From NCBI GenBank assembly GCA_029945445.1, contig JAQSCO010000053.1:1-64000 (forward strand): DNA of 64,000 nt, written 5' to 3'. The notes below the pieces were generated by a model. That model was given only the letters and a program-made list of their open reading frames with translations. It searched no databases and had not been told where the DNA came from. Origin of the DNA: Lacunisphaera sp. Lineage in GTDB: Bacteria > Verrucomicrobiota > Verrucomicrobiia > Opitutales > Opitutaceae. The translations under genes were made by a program, and so were the position numbers. This document shows positions 1 through 7,138 of this stretch, piece by piece. Every line of letters starts with the position of its first letter. Position 1 is the first letter of the stretch.

Positions 1-23
1 CCCCCCCCCCCCCCCCCCCCCCC
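1..23. repeat. poly-C tract
   Basis: The window opens with 23 consecutive C residues, followed by a g and four more C. Nothing else in the window resembles it. It may be a real homopolymer, but a contig end or sequencing artefact is at least as likely. Confidence 0.6.
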
Positions 24-39
24 GCCCCTACACATGCAC

Positions 40-107
40 CAACACACCCCGCCCTGACGGGCACCCCCTCTTCATAGAGGGGTGGCGCGCAGCGACGGGG
101 TGTGTTG
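40..107. repeat. palindromic intergenic repeat (CAACACACCCCG arms)
   Basis: Perfect 12-bp inverted arms (CAACACACCCCG at 40-51 and CGGGGTGTGTTG at 96-107) enclose an inner hairpin of the type CACCCCCTC-ttcata-GAGGGGTG at 62-84. The G/C-rich nested architecture matches the repeat at 2709-2770. It lies 76 bases upstream of the ROK gene start. Confidence 0.75.
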
Positions 108-183
108 AGCGATGCGCCTACCCGCCTGAAATATTCATTCGTTTTCAGTGGAGACGCACGGGCGGATCGTGTGTGCTGTGGCC

Positions 184-1146
184 ATGACTTCGCGCTCTTC
201 CATCCTCGCCGGCCGGGATTGCGCGAACCTCATCGGTTTCGACCTCGGCGGCACCAAATGCGCGGTCAGCCGGGTGCGGAATGGCAAGGTGGAGGAAATC
301 ATCCGCGTGCCCACCGGCGACTTCGCGACGACCTTTGCCGCGCTGGCCAAGGCCGCAGCCCGCGTAATGCCGGCGCGCCCGGTGTTCGGCATTTCCTGCG
401 GCGGACCGCTCGATGCCAGGCGCGGCGTGATCCTGGCACCGCCCAACCTCCCGCGCAGCTGGCACGGCGTGGCGATCGGCCGGCGCTTGACCCGGAAATT
501 CGGCGGCCGCGCCCTCCTCATGAATGACGCCAACGCCTGCGCGCTCGCCGAATGGCAGTTCGGCGCCGGCCGCGGCTGCGCGCACCTGGTTTTCCTCACT
601 TCCGGCACGGGGATGGGCGCCGGCGTGATCCTGAACGGCCGGCTCTACGAAGGCGCCACCGGCGACGCGGGCGAGGTGGGCCATCTCCGGCTCGCGCCCG
701 CCGGCCCGATCGGCTTCGGCAAGGCCGGCTCATTTGAGGGATATTGCAGCGGCGGCGGCATCGCGCGGCTCGCCGAGTCCATGGTGCGGAAGCAAAGGAA
801 AATCCCCTCCTGGTATGTGCCGGGCGGCCAGACCACGACGAAGCAGATCGCGGCGGCGGCCCAGCGCGGTGACCGGCTCGCCCGCGCGATCATGGCCGAG
901 TCGGGCCAACGCCTCGGCGAGGCGCTGGCCCTCATCATCGACACCCTGAATCCCGAGCGGATCGTGCTCGGCGGTTTCTACCCCCCTTGCCGCCAATTGC
1001 TCGAGCCAGCCATGCGGCAGTCGCTCGCCCGTGAGGCGCTGCCCCATTCCCTCGCGGCCTGCCGCATCCTGCCCGCCGAGCTGGGCGAGACCATCGGCAG
1101 CCACGGCGCCATCGCCATCGCGCTTCAAGCCCGCCGCGAAACCTGA
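184..1146 (+). CDS. ROK family sugar kinase
   Basis: Predicted cytoplasmic sugar kinase of 320 residues, the usual ROK length, which phosphorylates a hexose or amino sugar with ATP. The phosphate-binding motif DLGGTK is at about residues 20-25, and the GEVGH motif with the conserved His is near the middle. The zinc-binding CGCGxxGCxE cluster that normally follows is replaced by IGFGKAGSFE, so the structural zinc is probably missing. I chose the ATG at 184 over an in-frame GTG at 148 because homology begins just after it. The SIS isomerase gene follows after 13 bases, which suggests one operon for phosphorylation and isomerisation of a sugar. The family is clear; the substrate cannot be read from the sequence. 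Confidence 0.88.
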   Translation: MTSRSSILAGRDCANLIGFDLGGTKCAVSRVRNGKVEEIIRVPTGDFATTFAALAKAAARVMPARPVFGISCGGPLDARRGVILAPPNLPRSWHGVAIGRRLTRKFGGRALLMNDANACALAEWQFGAGRGCAHLVFLTSGTGMGAGVILNGRLYEGATGDAGEVGHLRLAPAGPIGFGKAGSFEGYCSGGGIARLAESMVRKQRKIPSWYVPGGQTTTKQIAAAAQRGDRLARAIMAESGQRLGEALALIIDTLNPERIVLGGFYPPCRQLLEPAMRQSLAREALPHSLAACRILPAELGETIGSHGAIAIALQARRET

Positions 1147-1159
1147 TACCACTCCTCCC

Positions 1160-1774
1160 ATGCCTACTGCCCACCTCGACAAACTGATCCGGCGCCTGCC
1201 CGAGCTCGCGGTCTGCGAAGCGTCGATCGCGGAAGCCTACGCGGCCCTGCACACGTGCTTCAAGGCCGGGGGCAAGGTCCTCCTCTGCGGCAACGGCGGT
1301 AGCGCCGCCGATGCCGACCACTGGGCGGGCGAGTTGCTCAAGGGCTTCTGCCGGATGCGTCCGCTCTCCGCCAAAGACCGCAAGAAACTGCCGCCGTATG
1401 TCGCCCGGCGCCTGCAGGGCGCCCTGCCCGCCATCCCGCTCACGAGTTTCCCGGCGCTCACCAGCGCGTTCGGCAACGACGTGACGCCCGATCTGGCTTT
1501 CGCCCAGCTCGTGTCCGCCCTCGGCCGGCGCGGCGACGTGCTCGTCGCGCTCAGCACTTCCGGCAACGCGCGCAACGTCTGCCACGCCGTGCAGACCGCC
1601 AAGGCCCGCGGCCTGCGCACCGTCGCGCTGACCGGCGCCAGTGGCGGCCGGCTGCGCGGCCTCGCCGACCTCTGCATCCGCGCCCCGGCCAGGGAAACCC
1701 ACCGCGCGCAGGAATACCACCTGCCCATCTACCACTGCCTCTCGCTGATGCTCGAGGACGCCTTCTTCGGCTGA
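1160..1774 (+). CDS. SIS-domain phosphosugar isomerase (GmhA/DiaA-like)
   Basis: Protein of 204 residues with one SIS domain. The phosphosugar-binding stretch GNGGSAADADHWAGE lies at about residues 44-58, a second loop LSTSGNARN follows, and the C-terminal ETHRAQEYHLPIYH resembles the catalytic Glu/His region of sedoheptulose-7-phosphate isomerase GmhA. An insert of about 20 residues after the first motif (KGFCRMRPLSAKDRKKLPPY) is longer than in the shortest family members. The ATG at 1160 starts the homology, 13 bases after the ROK kinase stop. Pairing with a sugar kinase suggests it isomerises the kinase product or makes heptose for surface polysaccharide. GmhA activity is plausible but unproven. 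Confidence 0.85.
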   Translation: MPTAHLDKLIRRLPELAVCEASIAEAYAALHTCFKAGGKVLLCGNGGSAADADHWAGELLKGFCRMRPLSAKDRKKLPPYVARRLQGALPAIPLTSFPALTSAFGNDVTPDLAFAQLVSALGRRGDVLVALSTSGNARNVCHAVQTAKARGLRTVALTGASGGRLRGLADLCIRAPARETHRAQEYHLPIYHCLSLMLEDAFFG

Positions 1775-1786
1775 ACAAGTCGCATC

Positions 1787-1815
1787 CAATTTAACCACGG
1801 ATAACACGAATCAAA
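1787..1815. repeat. AACCACGGATAACACGAAT simple repeat
   Basis: A short stretch reading aaccacggataacacgaat, which looks like one or two units of an AACCACGGAT(A)ACACGGAT-type dispersed repeat. It sits between the SIS gene and the next repeat. Assignment is by appearance only. Confidence 0.35.
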
Positions 1816-1818
1816 TCT

Positions 1819-1866
1819 GGAGCGCCCGCGTCTCTGCGGGCCGGCTCGCAGGCACGCGAGCCCTCC
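1819..1866. repeat. double-hairpin repeat, GGAG...CCTCC type
   Basis: Outer GGAG/CCTCC ends enclose two hairpins in a row: GCCCGC-gtctct-GCGGGC and GGCTCGC-aggcac-GCGAGCC. The same plan (GGAGGGC outer end, two G/C hairpins) recurs at 13229-13278, and twice inside metH at 31359 and 32361. The repeat ends 17 bases before the dioxygenase start codon. Confidence 0.75.
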
Positions 1867-1883
1867 AATAATCAATTTTACCC

Positions 1884-2693
1884 ATGAGCAACCCCCACCG
1901 CCTCAGCCCCGCCCAGCAGAAATTCTACGACGACAACGGCTACCTCCTCGACCTGCCCGCGATCTACACCCGCGAGGAAATGGCGCGGATCAACGCCGAG
2001 CTGCCCCACCTCCTCGCGTTGCTCCAGCCGGGCGAGACCAGCAAGGACATCCGCGAGTGGCACGAGACGAGCACCTACCTCTACGAGATCGCGATGAACC
2101 CGAAGATCCTCGACCTCGTCGAGGGCATCCTCGGGCCGAACTTCTACTGCTGGGCGAGCAACTTCTTCATCAAGGACCCGCACAGCATGTCCACCGTCGG
2201 CTGGCACCAGGATTCCTATTACTGGCCGATGGCGCCGCACAACTCCGTCACGGTCTGGCTCGCGTTCGACGACGTCGACGAGGGCAACGGCGGCATGAAG
2301 CTTCTCCCCGGCTCGCACAAGGGCGGCGTCATCAAGCACCGCCGCTCGAAGGAAACCAGCTCCGTGCTCACGCTCGAGCTGGAGGACGGCAGCGACTTCC
2401 ACGCCGACAGCGCCGTGCAGTTCCGCCTGAAGGCCGGCGAGTGCTCGCTCCACGACGACCGCGCCATTCACGGCTCGCAGGCCAACCCCTCCGACCGCCG
2501 CCGCGCCGGCCTCACCATCCGCTACTCGGGCACCAACGTGAAGAACGACCTGTCCGTGAACCCCAACTTCAAGGCTTACCTCTGCCGCGGCGTGGACACC
2601 TTCAAGCACAACCCCGCCGGCACGCCGCCGACGCAGCGTTACGGCCGCCCGAACTTCAAGCCGGTCAGCAATGAGGAAGCCGGCAAGGGGTGA
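1884..2693 (+). CDS. phytanoyl-CoA dioxygenase (PhyH) family protein
   Basis: Protein of 269 residues of the Fe(II)/2-oxoglutarate-dependent oxygenase superfamily, soluble and probably cytoplasmic. The facial-triad His and Asp are in GWHQDSYYWP at about residues 109-118. The distal His is in LHDDRAIHGSQANP and the 2-oxoglutarate-anchoring Arg follows in DRRRAGLTIRY. Bacterial PhyH proteins hydroxylate many small molecules (lipids, ectoine, halogenated or sugar-linked compounds), so the substrate is open. Repeats flank the gene on both sides, and it is not obviously in an operon. Confidence 0.85.
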   Translation: MSNPHRLSPAQQKFYDDNGYLLDLPAIYTREEMARINAELPHLLALLQPGETSKDIREWHETSTYLYEIAMNPKILDLVEGILGPNFYCWASNFFIKDPHSMSTVGWHQDSYYWPMAPHNSVTVWLAFDDVDEGNGGMKLLPGSHKGGVIKHRRSKETSSVLTLELEDGSDFHADSAVQFRLKAGECSLHDDRAIHGSQANPSDRRRAGLTIRYSGTNVKNDLSVNPNFKAYLCRGVDTFKHNPAGTPPTQRYGRPNFKPVSNEEAGKG

Positions 2694-2708
2694 GTCATCT
2701 TGCTTGTT

Positions 2709-2770
2709 GTGGGCGGGGTGTCCTCACCCCGCGAGGCATCATTCCCGCGGGTTGAGGGCACCCCGCCCAC
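2709..2770. repeat. palindromic repeat, GTGGGCGGGGTG arms
   Basis: Perfect 12-bp arms GTGGGCGGGGTG (2709-2720) and CACCCCGCCCAC (2759-2770). A second imperfect pair CCTCACCCCGCG / CCGCGGGTTGAGG is nested inside. The repeat ends 20 bases before the esterase start codon and would form a strong hairpin in its leader. It resembles the repeat at 40-107. Confidence 0.8.
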
Positions 2771-2789
2771 AGAAAAACACACACCTCCG

Positions 2790-3653
2790 ATGATCCTCCG
2801 ACTCGCCTTTTTTCTCACGGTCGCTGCCGCCACTTTCGCCGCACCCGCCGCGCCGGAGACGACACCCACCGGATTTCCCGGCGCGGAAACCTTCGTCTAC
2901 CGCGACGGTCAGCCTGAGCCGCGCCGGCTGTTCGTCGTCAAGCCCGCGGGCTGGAAGGCCGGCGACCACCGCGCCGCGCTCCTGTTCTTCTTCGGCGGCG
3001 GCTGGACCACCGGCACGCCCGCCAGCTCGATCGGCTGGGCCAGGATGGCCGCCGAGCTCGGCCTGGTCGGCATCGCGCCCGACTACCGCACCAAGGGCCG
3101 CAACGACACCTCACCGCTCGCCGCGGTGGCCGACTGCCGCGCCGCCCTGCACTGGGTGCAGGAACACGCCGCCGATCTCGGCCTCGATCCCGCGCGCATC
3201 GCCGTGGGCGGAAACTCCGCCGGTGGTCACGTCGCGCTCTGGACCGCCATCACCCACGCGCCGCCCGGCTCCGACCCGGCGGAATCACCCCGCCTCAAGC
3301 CCGCCGTGCTCATCCTCTACAGCACCGTGTCCGACACCTCCCTCGAAACCGGCTATACGCCCCAGCGTTTCGGCGAGCACACCACCGCGCTTTCGCCCAT
3401 CCATCAGCTTGACGCGAAAATGCCGCCCGTCCTGGCGTTCCATGGTGACGCCGACGCCCTCGTGCCGCTGCGCATGGCCGTCGCGTTGCGCGACAAGCTC
3501 GTCGCCACCGGCAACAGCAGCGACCTGCACATCGTCCCCGGTGGCGGCCACAATTTCGGCAACGACGTCCCCGAGTGGAAGGAGAAGTCCCGCCTGCTGG
3601 TCATCGAATTCCTGAAAGCGCAGGGACTGATGGCGCCAGATTCAAAACCCTGA
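2790..3653 (+). CDS. secreted alpha/beta hydrolase (BD-FAE/acetyl-esterase-like)
   Basis: Protein of 287 residues with an N-terminal signal peptide (MILRLAFFLTVAAATFAAPA), so probably periplasmic. The nucleophile elbow is GGNSAGGH with the catalytic Ser, the acid is in HGDADALVPLR and the His in GGGHNFG. An oxyanion stretch FFFGGGW lies near residue 70. This is the layout of carbohydrate esterases of the BD-FAE/acetylesterase group, which remove acyl groups from plant polysaccharides. That fits the glycosidase genes elsewhere in the window. The reading frame is open upstream of 2790, but that part is the palindromic repeat, so I start at the ATG that begins the signal peptide. Confidence 0.85.
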   Translation: MILRLAFFLTVAAATFAAPAAPETTPTGFPGAETFVYRDGQPEPRRLFVVKPAGWKAGDHRAALLFFFGGGWTTGTPASSIGWARMAAELGLVGIAPDYRTKGRNDTSPLAAVADCRAALHWVQEHAADLGLDPARIAVGGNSAGGHVALWTAITHAPPGSDPAESPRLKPAVLILYSTVSDTSLETGYTPQRFGEHTTALSPIHQLDAKMPPVLAFHGDADALVPLRMAVALRDKLVATGNSSDLHIVPGGGHNFGNDVPEWKEKSRLLVIEFLKAQGLMAPDSKP

Positions 3654-3699
3654 ACCATGGGCGGAACCCGACCTTCGGGCGGGGCTTCTACGCATCTGA

Positions 3700-3814
3700 T
3701 TTTAGCCACGAAAAGTCACAAAAATCACTCGTCCTGCTGCCGAAGAATTGCCGCGCGCCTATAGGCGCCTTGAGAGGTTCATTCGCCGTCGGATTCTTGT
3801 GACATTTTGTGGCC
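3700..3814 (-). repeat. 115-bp interspersed repeat, copy A
   Basis: Read on the minus strand, this segment aligns over its whole length with 58637-58752. Shared blocks include ggccacaaaatgtcac versus ggccgcaaaaagtcac, gcgaatgaacctctcaa versus gcgaatgaaactcacaa, an identical ggcgcctataggc core, and a gtggctaaaat end. The ends form an imperfect inverted repeat (ttagccacgaaaagtcacaa against ttggccacaaaatgtcacaa). It lies between convergent genes and carries no ORF. Confidence 0.8.
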
Positions 3815-3826
3815 AATCCTCCCGTC

Positions 3827-4624
3827 TCACCACCACCCGCGCTGCGTCGCCGCCGTGAGGGCGTCGTCCACTGGCGCCAACTCGGGATGCCACAACCGCT
3901 CCCACTCGAGGCTGACCGGGCCGGCATACTCCCGGCTGATCACCTCGCGCAACGGCTGCATCGGAAATTCGCCATCGCCCGGCAGGCGGTAGCTGAAGGG
4001 ATGCTTCCCACCTGGGATGCTGACGCTGTCCTTCACGTGCATGTGCACGACATGCGGCCGGATCGTGCGCCACGTCACGAGCGGGTCCTCGCCGCCCTTC
4101 TTCCAAGTGTGGTGCGTGTCCCACAGGATGCCTGTGCCCGGGGCGAGCGACAAAAACTGGTTGATGGACGACGCCGTGAACAGCGCGTCGTGCGTCTCGA
4201 TCATGAGGTCGGCCTGCCAATTATTCTTTGCCCGCAATGCGCGCCACCACGCGATGGTGTCGGCCATCTGCCGGTGCGTTGCGAGGTCGGCCAGGTGGCC
4301 GCCATCAAACGCGCGCAACTTCAGCACGCCCAGCGCCTCGGCCCACGGCAGGAATTTCAAGAACTCCTCGCGGTCCTTCTCCGCGCTGCCGGCCAGCTTG
4401 AGCGAGGTGTCGAGCGAGATGATCTTCACCGGTTGCGTCCGCATCTTTTCCGCCAGCACCGCTGGCGTGCCATAGCTCGCCGTGAAGTGAGCCGGCAGAT
4501 CAATCGTGCCCGACAGGCACCGGAGCTCCACCCCCGGCAGGCCGTGCTTGGCCGCCAAAGCGAGCGTCTGCTCCAGGTTCAATTCGGGGCAGCCAAGCGA
4601 GGAAAAGGTGCGCGTGTAGGCCAT
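3827..4624 (-). CDS. TIM-barrel sugar phosphate isomerase/epimerase
   Basis: Protein of 265 residues of the xylose-isomerase-like / AP-endonuclease-2 superfamily. Features include the opening strand RTFSSLGCPELNLEQTLALAA and the metal-site stretches IETHDALFT, GILWDTHHTW and HVHMHVKDS, which supply Glu, Asp and His ligands as in sugar isomerases and epimerases. I start at the ATG at 4624; the open frame upstream lacks homology. The gene is divergent from the asparaginase-like gene, and a 29-bp palindrome sits between them at 4704-4732. Members act on inositols, tagatose, hydroxypyruvate or xylulose; the substrate is not determinable here. Confidence 0.82.
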   Translation of the reverse strand: MAYTRTFSSLGCPELNLEQTLALAAKHGLPGVELRCLSGTIDLPAHFTASYGTPAVLAEKMRTQPVKIISLDTSLKLAGSAEKDREEFLKFLPWAEALGVLKLRAFDGGHLADLATHRQMADTIAWWRALRAKNNWQADLMIETHDALFTASSINQFLSLAPGTGILWDTHHTWKKGGEDPLVTWRTIRPHVVHMHVKDSVSIPGGKHPFSYRLPGDGEFPMQPLREVISREYAGPVSLEWERLWHPELAPVDDALTAATQRGWW

Positions 4625-4703
4625 GAGAATACCCGGCCACGAAAAGCACAAATACCGACAAAAGCGACCCCTGCTTTCCGGCGTTTTCTCCACCCCCCGC
4701 CCG

Positions 4704-4732
4704 AAATGTGTAATATAATACGTTACACATTT
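4704..4732. promoter_or_regulatory. palindromic operator with embedded -10-like box
   Basis: Perfect 10-bp arms AAATGTGTAA (4704-4713) and TTACACATTT (4723-4732) are separated by tataatacg, which contains a consensus-like TATAAT. The site lies 80 bp from each divergent start codon (4624 minus, 4812 plus). Its size and position suit a dimeric GntR- or LacI-type repressor site over a promoter. No regulator gene is adjacent. Confidence 0.55.
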
Positions 4733-4811
4733 TCTGATGCATCCGGCCCGGGATCGCAGCGGCTAGTTAATCCGGGTTGAATTTGCCCAGCCGCGCGGCC
4801 ACCTTCCCGCC

Positions 4812-5297
4812 ATGCGACTACGGGTCATCTCCACCGGCGGCACGATCGACAAGGTCTACTTCGACGCCGCCAGCAGCTATGAGGTCGGTGAGCCGCAGGT
4901 CGGGCCCGTCTTCCGCGAGTCCAATGTCACCTTCGAGTTCGTCGTCGAGTCCGTCCTGCAGAAGGACAGCCTCGCGATGACCGACCACGACCGCGCCCTT
5001 ATCCGCGCGCGCGTCGAGGCCTCGCCGGAGAATCACATCCTCATCACGCACGGCACCGACACCATGACGGCCACGGCGGCCAAGCTTGAGGGCCTCAAGG
5101 ACAAGGTGATCGTCTTCACCGGCTCGATGCAACCGGCGCGCTTTCGCAACAGCGACGCCGTCTTCAACCTCGGCTGCGCCGTCGGCGCGGTGCAATCCCT
5201 GCCGCCTGGCGTCTACATCGCGATGAACGGCGTGGTGTCGCCCGCGAGCAAGGTGAAGAAGAACCGCGCGCAAAGCCGCTTCGAGCCGAAGGGCTGA
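4812..5297 (+). CDS. asparaginase N-terminal-domain protein (half-size)
   Basis: Protein of 161 residues matching only the N-terminal domain of type I/II L-asparaginases. The first catalytic Thr is in STGGTID at residue 11, and the second Thr-Asp pair is in HGTDTM at about residues 76-81. The roughly 150-residue C-terminal domain that normally completes the active site is absent; the protein ends cleanly after the VYIAMNGVV strand. The next gene begins about 80 bases later, with no sign of the missing half. Single-domain proteins of this kind exist in databases as a separate group, so this may be a native short family. Amide hydrolysis is plausible but unproven. Confidence 0.75.
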   Translation: MRLRVISTGGTIDKVYFDAASSYEVGEPQVGPVFRESNVTFEFVVESVLQKDSLAMTDHDRALIRARVEASPENHILITHGTDTMTATAAKLEGLKDKVIVFTGSMQPARFRNSDAVFNLGCAVGAVQSLPPGVYIAMNGVVSPASKVKKNRAQSRFEPKG

Positions 5298-5376
5298 AAT
5301 CAGATCTCACCGGAGATAACTGAAGGGGCAGAGCCATCCATTCGATGCCTTCACTTCGTTGTCGCCACTTCCTCCT

Positions 5377-6435
5377 GTGAAGAAATTCGTCTTGCTGCTG
5401 CTTGGGTTGGCGGGGGGAATTCTTGCCGCCCCGGCCCTGCCCGCCGTCGGCACGACTGCTGCGACCGACGCGGGCACCGTGGCGCCGAAGCCGCTCTTCC
5501 GCGACCCGGTCTACGACGGGGCGGCCGACCCGATTGTCGTCTGGAACAAAGCGGCCGGCCGTTGGTGGATGTTCTACACCAACCGTCGCGCCAACGTCCC
5601 CGGCCTCTCCGGCGTCGCGTGGGTGCACGGCGCGCCCATCGGCATCGCGGAGTCCGTCGACGGCGCTACTTGGCAATATGTTGGCCAGGCCGGGATCAGC
5701 GTGCCGCCCGAGGTCGGCGGCACCGAGCCGACCTTCTGGGCGCCGGAGATTGTCACCGACGACGCCGGCCTGCACCACCTGTTCCTGACGATTGTGCCAG
5801 GCGTCTTCGAGGACTGGCAGCACCCGCGCACCATCACGCATCTGACGAGCACCGACCTACGCCAGTGGACCTACGTGTCCGCGCTGAAGCTCGCCTCCGA
5901 TCGCGTCATCGACCCCGTCGTGCACCGCCTGCCCGACAGCTCGTGGCGGATGTGGTATAACAACGAGCGCGACGGCAAATCCATCTGGTTTGCCGACAGC
6001 CCCGACCTCGCCACGTGGACCGACCGCGGCCGCTGCGCCGGCGTCGGCGGCCGCTGCGAGGGGCCGTTCGTTTTCGATTGGAGAGGCCGGACGTGGATGA
6101 TCGTCGACACTTGGAAGGGCCTCGGGGTCTACCAATCCAGCGACCAGCTCAACTGGACCGGCCAGCCCGGCCTGCTGCTCGACGTGCCCGGCAAAGGCGA
6201 GGACGACGGCGTCAATGGCGGCCATCCCGGCGTCGTGGTGAACGGCGACCGCGCCTTCCTCTTCTACTTCACGCATCCCGGCCGCGCCGGCACCATCAAG
6301 CCCGAGGATAAAGCGTCGGTAAATCTTCGCCGCAGCTCAATCCAGGTCGTCGAGCTGGTTGAGCAGGACGGCGTGCTCCGCTGCGACCGGGATATGCCGA
6401 CGCACATCCGGCTGGTCCAGCCCGCGGCCCGTTGA
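5377..6435 (+). CDS. secreted GH43-like five-bladed propeller glycosidase
   Basis: Protein of 352 residues with a signal peptide (MKKFVLLLLGLAGGILAAPA) and a five-bladed beta-propeller of the GH43/GH117 type. Repeated blade motifs are visible: DPIVVWNKAAGRWWMFYT, FWAPEIVTDDAGLHHLF, DPVVHRLPDSSWRMWY and CEGPFVFDWRGRTWMI. The Asp of the first blade and the Glu of CEGPFVF would be candidate catalytic residues. I prefer the GTG at 5377 because it gives a clean signal peptide; a TTG at 5359 is also in frame. It probably releases arabinose, xylose or galactose units in the periplasm. The family is fairly sure, the specificity is not. Confidence 0.75.
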   Translation: MKKFVLLLLGLAGGILAAPALPAVGTTAATDAGTVAPKPLFRDPVYDGAADPIVVWNKAAGRWWMFYTNRRANVPGLSGVAWVHGAPIGIAESVDGATWQYVGQAGISVPPEVGGTEPTFWAPEIVTDDAGLHHLFLTIVPGVFEDWQHPRTITHLTSTDLRQWTYVSALKLASDRVIDPVVHRLPDSSWRMWYNNERDGKSIWFADSPDLATWTDRGRCAGVGGRCEGPFVFDWRGRTWMIVDTWKGLGVYQSSDQLNWTGQPGLLLDVPGKGEDDGVNGGHPGVVVNGDRAFLFYFTHPGRAGTIKPEDKASVNLRRSSIQVVELVEQDGVLRCDRDMPTHIRLVQPAAR

Positions 6436-6506
6436 AGGACCCGGCCCAAGCCGCACAATCTGCTGGCCTCGGGGCGAACGTTGGCCAAATACAGTGCCCC
6501 ACCCAC

Positions 6507-6923
6507 ATGAATCTCGACACCGCCCGCACCACTGTCATCGCCGCCCTCGGGCGCATGGACTCGCTCTACAACAAGCCGGTCTTCGACGAGTGGGTGCTGT
6601 TCAAGCTGGCCAAGGAACAGGGCGTCATCCTCGCCTACTCCGGTCCGCGCACCGACAGCTACCAGAAGAAGTTCCGGGACGACATCGTGCCGCTGCGCGC
6701 CGAGATCGCGCAACGCAAGCTGGCCGTGGGTGATTTCGCTTTTGTGGACAACGCGGAGGGCACCGGCTTCGACGCCTGCATCCGGCTGGGTCCGGCCGCC
6801 TACCTTTTCTGCAACAACATCGCTAAATCCATGGCCGACCTCCGCAAGGATCCGCTGTGGCGCGAGGCGCAGAAGCCGTTCGCGCAGGTGAGCGAGCTTT
6901 TCCGGCAGGACCCGCTGGAGTGA
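6507..6923 (+). CDS. conserved hypothetical protein
   Basis: Protein of 138 residues starting at the ATG at 6507 (MNLDTARTTVIAALGRMDSLYNKPVFDEWVL...). The fold looks alpha/beta, soluble and without a signal peptide. The stretch FDEWVLFKLAKEQGVILAYSGPR followed by KKFRDDIVPLRAEI suggests a small sensor-like domain, but I do not recognise the family. It follows the GH43-like gene by about 70 bases and could be cotranscribed. Confidence 0.65.
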   Translation: MNLDTARTTVIAALGRMDSLYNKPVFDEWVLFKLAKEQGVILAYSGPRTDSYQKKFRDDIVPLRAEIAQRKLAVGDFAFVDNAEGTGFDACIRLGPAAYLFCNNIAKSMADLRKDPLWREAQKPFAQVSELFRQDPLE

Positions 6924-7005
6924 GATTTGACGACCACTGATTGATTTCGCCAAAGGGTGAAATCTTGCCCGTCCGTTCCGCCTAATCGGCTCCGCAATTT
7001 GTTTC

Positions 7006-7121
7006 GGGGGACTGCTAATCGCAGTCTTTTCCAACCAGCCGGCGATCAGCCGGCTCCCGGAGTCCCTTGGCGGCGACGATTAGTCGCCGCACACTGCCAA
7101 GGATTCATCAGCGATGAATCC
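7006..7121. repeat. multi-branched hairpin array
   Basis: Four short hairpins in a row: GACTGC-taatc-GCAGTC (7010-7026), AGCCGGC-gatca-GCCGGCT (7037-7055), CGGCGAC-gatta-GTCGCCG (7071-7089) and GGATTCATC-agc-GATGAATCC (7101-7121). GGGACT (7008-7013) pairs with AGTCCC (7061-7066) around the first two. CCTTGGC (7065-7071) pairs with GCCAAGG (7096-7102) around the third. The array lies between convergent genes and has no coding potential. Confidence 0.75.
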
Positions 7122-7138
7122 ATTAGTGGTCAAAATCC

